The notes under the pieces are model-generated. The model was not told the DNA's origin and searched no databases. It saw nothing but the letters and a program-made list of their open reading frames with translations. 64,000 bases of DNA, from NCBI RefSeq assembly GCF_000217915.1, contig NZ_AFOZ01000031.1, positions 62,001-126,000 on the forward strand, in the 5' to 3' direction. Positions 28,464 through 35,550 of the stretch are shown here, piece after piece (positions within the stretch are counted from its first letter, which is position 1; each line of letters starts with the position of its first letter). This DNA is from Shewanella sp. HN-41. GTDB taxonomy: Bacteria; Pseudomonadota; Gammaproteobacteria; Enterobacterales; Shewanellaceae. The translations under genes were made by a program, and so were the position numbers.

Positions 28464-28676
28464 CTATTCATGGAATTTATTGTCATTGTTTCCCCAGTGA
28501 TTCGCCGTGAATATATCCCTATAGGCTCGACGACGACATCTGCAGCACACGGAAGTGTAAATGCCGCGTTCACATAGATGTGAAAGAACGACCATGTCGC
28601 CAACGGTCACTGGTGCCCCAATGCCAATCTTAACAACCGCTGATTCTGTTTGTGCCACTAAAGGAATAAGGGACAA
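28464..28676 (-). CDS. Small hypothetical secreted-type protein, possibly 5'-truncated
   Basis: I do not recognise this 70-aa frame. It starts at a TTG, and the sequence before it (NSLL) plus SLIPLVAQTESAVVK looks like the end of a signal peptide, so the true start may have been lost or displaced. The mature part contains VCCRCRRRAYRDIF and ends NKFHE. A stop codon lies in frame 4 codons before the TTG. It sits just beyond the last attC-like site, at the junction between the cassette cluster and the xthA side, so it may be a resident gene damaged by insertion, or a terminal cassette. Confidence 0.4.
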   Translation of the reverse strand: MSLIPLVAQTESAVVKIGIGAPVTVGDMVVLSHLCERGIYTSVCCRCRRRAYRDIFTANHWGNNDNKFHE

Positions 28677-28724
28677 AAGTGAGTTAGTTTTTTACTCAGT
28701 GGGTTTCGGATTAAGATTTCTATG

Positions 28725-28781
28725 AATTAACGCTCTAATCAGCCGACGCGCTAGTGGTCGGCTGCATTGATTTGTTATAAC
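28725..28781 (-). repeat. attC-like site after the lipoprotein gene
   Basis: On the minus strand, directly after the stop of the lipoprotein gene, GTTATAACAA begins a 57-base element ending GCGTTAATT. Between them CAGCCGAC and GTCGGCTG pair perfectly around CACTAGCGC, with further imperfect pairing outside (AATCAATG / ATTAGAGCG). Inverse core, stem-loop and GTT-containing core are the layout of an integron attC. Confidence 0.75.
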
Positions 28782-29531
28782 TTATCCTTTTTCAGGCTTA
28801 ACTCCTGCCTTATCAAGCATATTTGTTTCATTCAGCGCGACGGCCATAATTCTCGGCTGAACACTGGTCGCTGGGTCATGGATTTTGGTTTTAACAGCGG
28901 CCATAGCTTCTAAAGCTCGCTGTATGGAAGACTCATCAAGATTAGGGAGTGAACCCGGCAGCAAGTCTTGAATCTCTTTTGAAGTGACGCCTATCGCTCT
29001 AACCTCTAGTTCACCTGATAACTCACTCTTATTTGCCGCAAACCCTATCTTGAGGATACTACCCAGATCAATGCCCTTCTTATTGGTTTGAATGCGTGCA
29101 ACCAGCCTGAGGCCAACCCCTACTCGCGCTCTTCCAATAACAGTTGAACCATCAGACAGGTCATCTATGAAAAAGTTTGCGTAATCCATAAAGGCAACAT
29201 ATTTTCCTTTCTCACCCGTAACTTTTCCTGTTAAATATGAAAGCTCTCCGGAAGCTGTTTCTTTAGCTAAAGTTACGACTACCCTAGTATCTCCTAAGTA
29301 TCCCAACTTTTGAGCATTGCTAAGAGTTCTAATATCTTTTTCAACCATTTGCCCATTTTCCGAAATTTCTACTTGGCTCTTGGCAATAAGTGGCTCTATC
29401 GGAAAATATTCATTTTTTAAACTATCAGCGTTACCACCAAGAACAACAGATACTGGTACAAGCGTCTGAGTAGCACAAGCAGCTAATAGTGAAATTAACA
29501 ACAAAACTGTCGAGATTTTTATAACTTTCAT
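28782..29531 (-). CDS. Hypothetical lipoprotein (cassette gene)
   Basis: The 249-aa product starts with a lipoprotein signal peptide: lipobox LAAC at residues 16-19 with Cys19 lipidated and Ala20 at +2, suggesting the outer membrane. The mature protein is charged and beta/alpha mixed; I recognise no domain. A TTAAGGAATG ribosome binding region precedes the ATG. Its stop abuts the attC-like site at 28725-28781, and another candidate attC lies just before its start, so gene plus site have the structure of an integron cassette. Base composition is AT-richer than the housekeeping neighbours. Confidence 0.8.
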   Translation of the reverse strand: MKVIKISTVLLLISLLAACATQTLVPVSVVLGGNADSLKNEYFPIEPLIAKSQVEISENGQMVEKDIRTLSNAQKLGYLGDTRVVVTLAKETASGELSYLTGKVTGEKGKYVAFMDYANFFIDDLSDGSTVIGRARVGVGLRLVARIQTNKKGIDLGSILKIGFAANKSELSGELEVRAIGVTSKEIQDLLPGSLPNLDESSIQRALEAMAAVKTKIHDPATSVQPRIMAVALNETNMLDKAGVKPEKG

Positions 29532-29556
29532 GGTTTCATTCCTTAAAACCTCAGGA

Positions 29557-29611
29557 GTTTAACATCCAACACAAGAGCCTGAGTTTCTCTCATGCCGACA
29601 GCAGTTATAAC
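29557..29611 (-). repeat. Candidate attC site between methyltransferase and lipoprotein genes
   Basis: On the minus strand GTTATAAC (29611-29604) and GTTAAAC (29563-29557) bracket 55 bases. An internal hairpin pairs GCATGAG with CTCAGGC (6 of 7) around AGAAA. GTTAAAC matches the attC core GTTRRRY exactly, but the arms beyond the inner hairpin pair weakly, so this is less secure than the other two sites. Confidence 0.45.
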
Positions 29612-29642
29612 ACCCACAACAGGGACCAAATTCACTATACCA

Positions 29643-30428
29643 CTACAATACGCCAATTTTTTTGTAAGCAACTACATGAGAGAGAAATAACAACGAATAC
29701 CTTTCGTTAAATCTTACTTTGTACTCATTTTCATCTTCTGATAACTGCACCCAACCGTCGCCAAAATAGTCGTTTATATCATCAACAGCTTCACTATCTA
29801 CTTTTAAGTGCTTTTTACTCCACTGATAAGTACATGATAAAATTAATACCCCATTTAAAGCTGTCGCATTCTTTAAAGCCTCGACCAAGCCTTTAGGTGA
29901 CTCGCACTGATCCAAGACATTTAAGCAAATAGTTAAATCAAAATGGTCATCAACTACACCGTGAGAAAAAGGAGCTTCTATCAACGTGAAATCCACATGA
30001 GCACATATTTCTGCAATTGACGAACTGTCAAATTCAAAATTACCCAACTCGTCCAAACTCTTAATATAGGGAAAGTTACATTTAGCCCCATCTATAAGTA
30101 TTTTTTTAAAGTTTGAAAGTAATCGTTGAGATGGCTCGACTACAGTTACCGAGTTTATACTCGGGACATTACTTATTAACTCATAACTATTTCTTCCAAG
30201 AGCTGGCCCTATTTCTATTACTGTTTTAGGGGATATATTTTCACAACCGAGAGCATTAATAATAAATCGGGCTACATTTTGTGAATGCGCTGAAGATATA
30301 AACGAATCAGGAACACGCTTAGACTTACTATCTAATTGTTCAGTTACGCCATTTTCACGAAGTTTATCAAGCCATTGCATTTCGAAATATGCTGCCAATC
30401 CTTTTTGATTGATATAAAAATCATCCAC
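29643..30428 (-). CDS. Class I SAM-dependent methyltransferase (cassette gene)
   Basis: The 261-aa product has a Rossmann methyltransferase core: motif I VIEIGPALGRNSYEL (about 70-84), VTVVEPSQRL (motif II), HFDLTICLNVLDQC (motif IV region) and a C-terminal SLLFLSHVVAYKK strand. The substrate cannot be inferred. I chose the GTG at 30428, behind AAAAGG, because the upstream in-frame extension to 30551 (41 codons) reads through sequence resembling an attC end (GGGCGTTATGC) and contains non-methyltransferase-like residues. A candidate attC follows the stop by 32 bases. AT-rich composition fits the cassette cluster. Confidence 0.75.
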   Translation of the reverse strand: MDDFYINQKGLAAYFEMQWLDKLRENGVTEQLDSKSKRVPDSFISSAHSQNVARFIINALGCENISPKTVIEIGPALGRNSYELISNVPSINSVTVVEPSQRLLSNFKKILIDGAKCNFPYIKSLDELGNFEFDSSSIAEICAHVDFTLIEAPFSHGVVDDHFDLTICLNVLDQCESPKGLVEALKNATALNGVLILSCTYQWSKKHLKVDSEAVDDINDYFGDGWVQLSEDENEYKVRFNERYSLLFLSHVVAYKKIGVL

Positions 30429-30711
30429 AATTATACCTTTTAAACCTTCGTTTTTCGGTGCGCATAACGCCCGCCACAGACGCGAGCAAAATAAATCTGG
30501 CCACCCATTATAAACCAACAACATAATGCACTTTCGATTTGCCGACAACACACTCTGGCTAAAATGACTTGAATAAGAGGTATCAAAAGTAGCTGGACTG
30601 CATTTGAGGTAAAAAATCGAGCTAATTTCTTAAAAAACGGCGTATTTCAGACATACCAACCTCCCAATAAAACAAATGGGCAGTGATTGGTTTGGTTAAG
30701 CAGGATTACCG

Positions 30712-30930
30712 TTAATTGCTGTGAAAGTGCTGGCAGTTTGCCGCAAAGTGTCGTCGCTTTTCTAAGTGTTCGCAGTAATCGGTCAGTTCTTGCAGCGTAC
30801 CCACTGGGCCATGAAATAGCTTACCAAACTCAGTAGTGAGCTTAAGCCAATTGTCATGGGGGATATTTAATCTTGTCAGTAACTTGGCACGTAATTGCGC
30901 AGCAATTTGAGTGATAGGTTGACAAGTCCG
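30712..30930 (-). pseudogene. C-terminal gene fragment, possibly transposase-derived
   Basis: A frame running out of the cupin gene's end encodes about 70 residues (LLTRLNIPHDNWLKLTTEFG, then FHGPVGTLQELTDYCEHLEK, ending HFHSN). It reads like the C-terminus of a larger protein and has no start of its own. It reminds me of mobile-element protein tails, but I cannot name a family. It interrupts what should be the attC of the cupin cassette: only the left end (TCATAACAAGCGGCAG) remains after the cupin stop. Confidence 0.35.
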
Positions 30931-30943
30931 TTGCTGCCGCTTG

Positions 30944-31426
30944 TTATGACTTACCTCCAGCGTTAGGGTGCTGAACATTATTAATATCAACCAAATCCCA
31001 AATTTCGCCTTTGTTACGATAAAGTCTTTTATTTAATTTTGGATAATCTGCAACATCGTGGGCTAACCGCTCACCAACTACAATGCAGCGTAACACTTCA
31101 TTGCCTGTATTTAAAATCGTATGAGCTAAACCATTTGCTCGATAACCAATAAAGTCCCCTTCGGATATTTCGAACTCTTCAAAACCAATCTGTGCTGTGG
31201 CGCTACCACTTAATACGTAAACACATTCATCTTCAAACTTATGAGAATGAAACTCTGTTGATTCTCTATTTGGTGGAACTTCGATAATATGGAAGCCAAA
31301 ACCTTTAAGACCTGTTAAATCTCCAAGAGATTTGTTCACTCGAACAGCATTGTCATTGAGGTAATGTGTCTTACTTAAGCCTTCCATTTCTTCAATTTCA
31401 GATTTCTTAACAATGTATCTATCCAT
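30944..31426 (-). CDS. Cupin-domain protein (cassette gene)
   Basis: The 160-aa protein is a single-domain cupin: the metal-ligand pattern appears as EFHSHKFEDECVYVLSG (motif 1, His/His/Glu) and GFRxNGxAH-like GYRANGLAHTILNTG (motif 2, His). Cupins of this size can be sugar isomerases, dioxygenases or binding proteins; no specific role can be given. I prefer the ATG at 31426, preceded by GAGAG, over the ATG at 31438. It begins right after the attC at 31441-31512, and its stop lies inside TCATAACAA, an attC left end, so it is a cassette whose own attC was cut by the fragment downstream. Confidence 0.78.
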   Translation of the reverse strand: MDRYIVKKSEIEEMEGLSKTHYLNDNAVRVNKSLGDLTGLKGFGFHIIEVPPNRESTEFHSHKFEDECVYVLSGSATAQIGFEEFEISEGDFIGYRANGLAHTILNTGNEVLRCIVVGERLAHDVADYPKLNKRLYRNKGEIWDLVDINNVQHPNAGGKS

Positions 31427-31440
31427 GTGATCTCTCATTG

Positions 31441-31512
31441 TCTTAACGCCCGCATTTGTGGCTGGTTTGGAGCGCAGCGGAAAACCAGTCCGGCAACATG
31501 CGCTTGTTAAGA
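31441..31512 (-). repeat. attC site between HEAT-like and cupin genes
   Basis: On the minus strand, TCTTAACAAGCGC (31512 leftward) and GGGCGTTAAGA (ending 31441) are the two outer arms of a 72-base imperfect palindrome. Inner arms ACTGGTTT and AAACCAG pair around CCGCTGCGCTCC, with extrahelical bases between, as in attC sites folded as single-stranded hairpins. The stop codon of the upstream gene (TAA) is inside the first core, typical for cassettes. Confidence 0.85.
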
Positions 31513-32529
31513 GGCATTGGCACGCTCAGCCTCATCAATTTTCCTTAAGGCAAAATCACCCCGTTCAGATACGGGGTGTGAGTTATCTGAAGCAAAGCGT
31601 TCAGCAAAAACTCTGGCCTTCATCCCTAGATTGTCCATTTCTCGTATTAGAATTTCTGCTGAAACACGCCTAACGATGGATGAACGATCTTCAGATGACC
31701 TCTTTAGTAAGTCTATTAGCGGAGTGTCAATTTCTAACTTCCGCTCGCCAACGATAGGCTTTAGCCTGCCTTCGCAGTACCTTATATCGGTCCACACCCA
31801 TTTTCGTCCTTCGATCCATACAATCCGCCCTTCAAATAAGCTGCGGTATGCCTTAGCTCGAACCGAAGGCTGAATAGCGGATCTAGCTATTTCTTCAATT
31901 TGCCCATCAAGTATCGTAGTACGCCCAAGCTGAGAAAAGAGTGATGGCATAGGCCCTGAAGCAGACATAATTAACTTAGACCGAAGGGACTTTGCTATAT
32001 CCTTTTCACAGATAATTTTCAGAAGTACCTCTTTATCTACTTCTTCTACCCTACCCCACGAATTCCAATTGGAAAGCGCGACGCATAATGCCTCAACTAC
32101 ATATTCAGGATCAGTAGACCTTGCTAGCTCAGGGAGCTTTTCCCTCGCTGCTTTACGAACCTGTGGCACCCAATCATTGAGTCTACGAACTGTAAGAGAA
32201 AAAAAGAAAGTATTCGGAGCAGCCCCAGATAAGGCCCGAAGTGCTTTTTCACGTTTGTAGCCATCCCGGCTAATAAGATCAATCCAAGTTACTAATTCCT
32301 TAGGCTTTGACCACACCTTCCACTTAGGGGGAATAGATTCCCTTATAGCTGAAGAAAATTCCGAACGAATGATTCGTTCCCAGTAGTCAAAACTAGAAAG
32401 AGGCAACTGAGACGTAACTTCAATTAGTTCAGACATATCAGCAACTACTTTGCTGCCTGAGCTTATCGAGCTAGAAAATGTTCTCACTGCTGAAATAATC
32501 TTATCTTCCATAATCTGAGATTGTTGCAC
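31507..32529 (-). CDS. HEAT-repeat-like protein (cassette gene)
   Basis: The 340-aa product is mostly helical with repeated short helices (KREKALRALSGAAPN, DWVPQVRKAAREKLPELAR, SSIVRRVSAEILIREM) that look like HEAT/armadillo repeats. It has no signal peptide or membrane helix. The start is GTG at 32529, with an in-frame ATG at 32511 as alternative; neither has a strong ribosome binding site. The stop is within the attC core at 31507-31512, and a matching GTTAAGA core lies upstream (32550-32544), so the gene plus site form one complete cassette. Function is unknown. Confidence 0.7.
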   Translation of the reverse strand: MQQSQIMEDKIISAVRTFSSSISSGSKVVADMSELIEVTSQLPLSSFDYWERIIRSEFSSAIRESIPPKWKVWSKPKELVTWIDLISRDGYKREKALRALSGAAPNTFFFSLTVRRLNDWVPQVRKAAREKLPELARSTDPEYVVEALCVALSNWNSWGRVEEVDKEVLLKIICEKDIAKSLRSKLIMSASGPMPSLFSQLGRTTILDGQIEEIARSAIQPSVRAKAYRSLFEGRIVWIEGRKWVWTDIRYCEGRLKPIVGERKLEIDTPLIDLLKRSSEDRSSIVRRVSAEILIREMDNLGMKARVFAERFASDNSHPVSERGDFALRKIDEAERANAS

Positions 32530-32565
32530 CTACTATTCTTGCCTCTTAACATTTTATTAGTGCGT

Positions 32566-32681
32566 ATGCGCGTTTACCTCATTAGACCAGCAAAAACGCG
32601 CATAGTTAACTATCTGTATGCAAAGAACTTATCAGCTTTTCATCAAATACACCATCTGGGAAAACGCGCATGCACGTTTTT
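32566..32681. repeat. Four copies of a 10-bp inverted repeat at the cassette-cluster edge
   Basis: ATGCGCGTTT (32566-32575) and AAACGCGCAT (32594-32603) form a perfect inverted repeat with an 18-base spacer. A further AAACGCGCAT (32662-32671) abuts ATGCACGTTT (32670-32679, one mismatch), forming the near-palindrome AAAACGCGCA/TGCACGTTTT. The paired arms look like binding sites of a dimeric DNA-binding protein or tyrosine recombinase. They lie just upstream of the first cassette core (32544-32550). Confidence 0.75.
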
Positions 32682-33081
32682 CAAATCTATTAACTAAGAT
32701 TAAGTTTTTGTAATTAATTGATTTTATGTGTTTTTACTTATTGTCAGTTGAGTTAATGCGCACTAATGTTGTCTCAAAAAACACTTAAAAGCCTCTAAAT
32801 TTAAATACGACTGGATAGCCATACATCGTTAGCCGCTTTGCAGTAGGGCCAAACATTGGGTAAATCGATGAGGGTTTGTAGGGCAACTCATGCGGAAATT
32901 TTCGATTAAGCTAACAAGCAAAAACACGGAACAGGGCAATAGCTTTTTAGCTAAACGAACAGCGAAAGGATAGTTAGGGTTGGCATTGTTGTACTGGTAA
33001 TCTTCTAAAACAAGGGGGTTTGAATAGAGCAGTCAGGGATACTTCTTTAAAAGAAATAAACAGCGAATCACAGGGAAAACA
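32682..33081. other. Gene-poor AT-rich stretch
   Basis: No reading frame with coding character is visible on either strand, and no integrase gene or recognisable remnant. The sequence is AT-rich at its left end and more mixed after about 32800. It separates the cassette cluster from a small frame at 33082. Confidence 0.5.
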
Positions 33082-33156
33082 ATGACAGCTAATACTGCAC
33101 AACTGGCAATTAATGCTATGCAACTCAGTTATCTGCTCCGGGATATTCGAGAATGA
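33082..33156 (+). CDS. Possible 24-aa small protein
   Basis: An ATG preceded by CAGGGAAAAC opens a 24-codon frame (MTANTAQLAINAMQLSYLLR plus DIRE) that stops at 33156, exactly where a 13-bp terminator-like hairpin begins. The ribosome-site/frame/terminator arrangement is what supports it. The peptide is helical-looking with alternating hydrophobic residues. It could also be the fortuitous 3' end of a decayed gene. Confidence 0.35.
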   Translation: MTANTAQLAINAMQLSYLLRDIRE

Positions 33157-33186
33157 AATGGCGGAAATCTACAATTTCCGCCATTT
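33156..33186. terminator. Perfect 13-bp hairpin, terminator-like
   Basis: AAATGGCGGAAAT pairs exactly with ATTTCCGCCATTT around a 5-base loop. A short T-run on each strand allows bidirectional termination. It lies about 105 bases beyond the end of the chemoreceptor gene on the minus strand. Confidence 0.75.
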
Positions 33187-33290
33187 TCAGATGATACGCT
33201 AATGCTCAATGTGAGACTCAGTATCGGGCTTATTGTTCAACTACCCACGCTGGAAACTGGCCATGTTGGCAACTCACATTGAAGGTGAGG

Positions 33291-34745
33291 TTAGCTAGTG
33301 CGATACTGCTTTAAGATCCCTTCTAGCTCAACTGATGCCTGATGCAAATCGTGCGCTAACGTCACACTGCGCTGGGCCGTTTGTTTGATGGTTTCCGACT
33401 GATGGCGGATTTCATTCAATTGTCCGGCAATGTCACGCGCGGCGACACTCTGCTCCTCCGCCGAGGCGGCAATTTGGCTGCTCATATCAAATACCGCATT
33501 GACCGATTGCGCCATACCTTGGACATCGTCACCGACGGCGATAATCGCGCTGCGGCCTTCATCGGCCTGATCGACTATCTCCATGGTAATGCTAGATAAA
33601 CGACTCGTGCCAGACTGTAAGCCTTCAATCATGGCCTGAATTTCGACCGTGGCCTGTTGAGTTCGGCCCGCTAGGGTTCGCACTTCATCGGCGACCACGG
33701 CAAAGCCGCGACCCTGCTCACCAGCACGGGCCGCTTCAATGGCCGCATTTAAGGCTAACAAGTTGGTTTGCTGCGAAATACTGTTAATCGTCGTCACCAC
33801 AGCATCGATACTCGCCGCATCCTTAGACAATTGTTCCACCGATGAAAACGCCGCGCCAATCTTAGTCGAAAGTAAGCCAATACTGTCTACCGTATGGCTA
33901 ATACGCCCTTGGCTAGCCGACATTTGGCTGGAGTTTTCCTTGGTGTGCAGTGAAGTGTTACTGGCATTAACTGAGACTTCTTCAATCGCTGAGGTCATTT
34001 GCGCCATAGCAACGGCAACCGAGTCGAGGAATTGATGCTGGAAACCGATCAGTTCGTCACTGGTGCTCGCCTGTTGATTAAACTCATCGGATGCAAGCGA
34101 CAAGGTTTGTGCATTTTTGCCAATGGCTGACACCATTTCGCTCATATTGTCGGCACAGCGATCGATTTCCCGAGCTATCAAACTGAAATCGTCGGTACCG
34201 AAGAAGTTTAATCTAAAGCTCAAGTCGCCATCGGCGAGACGTTTAATCGCCATATACATATCCCACAGGCCACCACCGAGGGAGGTCGAAATCCAATAGC
34301 TTAGTTGAAATAATGGCAATAGACCGGCGAGGGCAAGCCAAAACATCAAATTAGCATCGCTACGCCCCTCGCTTTCCCACTGCTTAGCATTCAGTGAAAG
34401 CTGCAAAGCCTGACCACCGACCACAGCTGCGCTAGCGGTTACACTATCGCCTTTACGCTGTGCTTCTGTTTGGCGTGGCATTAATGTCAGCCCGTTATCG
34501 CGGGCGAATTGGGTCAGAGTGTCACCTTCAAGCCGCTGCGAACTGGCCACTTGAGCAAAGGCATCGACCGTCGCCTGTACCTGAGCGAGGGAGGCGGCTT
34601 CGAGATTACGGTGGGCATGTTGGTAATTTACAAGTGCCACGGCAGCCGTGATCAGCGCCACCATAGAGCAAACAACCCAAAATTTTCCGTTAAGGCTGAG
34701 TTTGATCAATATGGCATCAATGGTGCGAAACTGGATTTGTTTCAT
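33291..34745 (-). CDS. Methyl-accepting chemotaxis protein
   Basis: The 484-aa chemoreceptor has a first membrane helix at about residues 15-37, a short periplasmic segment of about 80 residues, a second helix at about 125-145, a HAMP-like segment ([14 protein letters not shown]) and the cytoplasmic signalling domain with the hairpin tip [20 protein letters not shown] (partly: [20 protein letters not shown]). The small periplasmic domain suggests it senses a simple ligand or state. I chose the ATG at 34745 ([10 protein letters not shown]), 12 bases after AGGA, over one 12 codons upstream. It stands alone. Confidence 0.92.
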   Translation of the reverse strand: MKQIQFRTIDAILIKLSLNGKFWVVCSMVALITAAVALVNYQHAHRNLEAASLAQVQATVDAFAQVASSQRLEGDTLTQFARDNGLTLMPRQTEAQRKGDSVTASAAVVGGQALQLSLNAKQWESEGRSDANLMFWLALAGLLPLFQLSYWISTSLGGGLWDMYMAIKRLADGDLSFRLNFFGTDDFSLIAREIDRCADNMSEMVSAIGKNAQTLSLASDEFNQQASTSDELIGFQHQFLDSVAVAMAQMTSAIEEVSVNASNTSLHTKENSSQMSASQGRISHTVDSIGLLSTKIGAAFSSVEQLSKDAASIDAVVTTINSISQQTNLLALNAAIEAARAGEQGRGFAVVADEVRTLAGRTQQATVEIQAMIEGLQSGTSRLSSITMEIVDQADEGRSAIIAVGDDVQGMAQSVNAVFDMSSQIAASAEEQSVAARDIAGQLNEIRHQSETIKQTAQRSVTLAHDLHQASVELEGILKQYRTS

Positions 34746-34849
34746 CTTGATAATTCCTAAGAGCAAAATGCTATTTGGCACTAAATCAACATTATAGCTC
34801 AGATCGCCGCGACAAAGATGTCAGCAATAAGATCCAAGCAGAGATATTG

Positions 34850-35341
34850 CTAATCCGCGCTAGCCACTTGGTTACGGGTAGCTGTCGACCACCTTTGTGT
34901 CAAGGTAACTAATTGCCCCGTTAATAGGCTCATACTAAAACCTAATAAGCCACCAATGACCAAGGGTGGCACTATATTGGCAACATCACCCGCCATGGCG
35001 AAGGTAATGCAGCAGCCAATAAAGGCGCCGGGGATAAAACTCAGCTTTTGATAACTCGCCTGTAAGCACATGGCCGAGGTGGCTATGCCGGTAAAAATAT
35101 ACCCAAATACGGGCGAAACAAAAAAACTGCTGCCAGTGATGATGAGCCAAGCCCAAAATACACCGGACAAATTTGTACACCACGCCATCATCACGCCTTG
35201 AAAACCAGCCTTGGGTTGAGCAAAAAAAGTACTGCAACCTAAAAAGCCAATCCAAGTGACCAGATGAAAAGCATCTGCGACGCCACACCAAATTGCCGCC
35301 AATAGGCCGGCAGAAATAGCGACTTGCCAACGATTTTCCAT
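34850..35341 (-). CDS. DUF1097 membrane protein
   Basis: The 163-aa protein has about five membrane helices and Gly/Ala-rich, Cys-containing loops (WIGFLGCSTFFAQP, AWCTNLSGVFWAWL, PGAFIGCCITFAMAGD) typical of DUF1097 inner-membrane proteins. Function unknown. The ATG at 35341, after AAAGGGG, is preferred to one 9 codons upstream. Confidence 0.85.
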   Translation of the reverse strand: MENRWQVAISAGLLAAIWCGVADAFHLVTWIGFLGCSTFFAQPKAGFQGVMMAWCTNLSGVFWAWLIITGSSFFVSPVFGYIFTGIATSAMCLQASYQKLSFIPGAFIGCCITFAMAGDVANIVPPLVIGGLLGFSMSLLTGQLVTLTQRWSTATRNQVASAD

Positions 35342-35488
35342 GGATGACCCCTTTATATTTCTATTCACGGAAGTTTATCTGTTGGTTAAATTACCTCTAT
35401 TTTGGTAACAAAAACCTGATCTATTGCTAATTTTCGGCATTAATGCCCGTAAAATCGCTAACAAGCAATTTTTTTGTGGTAAAAAACG

Positions 35489-35515
35489 AAAAAAGCGCTT
35501 ATTAGGCGCTTTTTT
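35489..35515 (-). terminator. Terminator of the molybdenum hydroxylase operon
   Basis: AAAAAAGCGC pairs with GCGCTTTTTT around a 7-base loop, about 35 bases beyond the stop of the large subunit gene. Confidence 0.8.
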
Positions 35516-35550
35516 GTTCAAACCGATTTCAGTTAACCCTGTTGCAGTAC

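Noticed and set aside
32530..33290. Integron integrase gene or remnant
   Set aside because: Six-frame reading shows no tyrosine-recombinase motifs and no long open frame.
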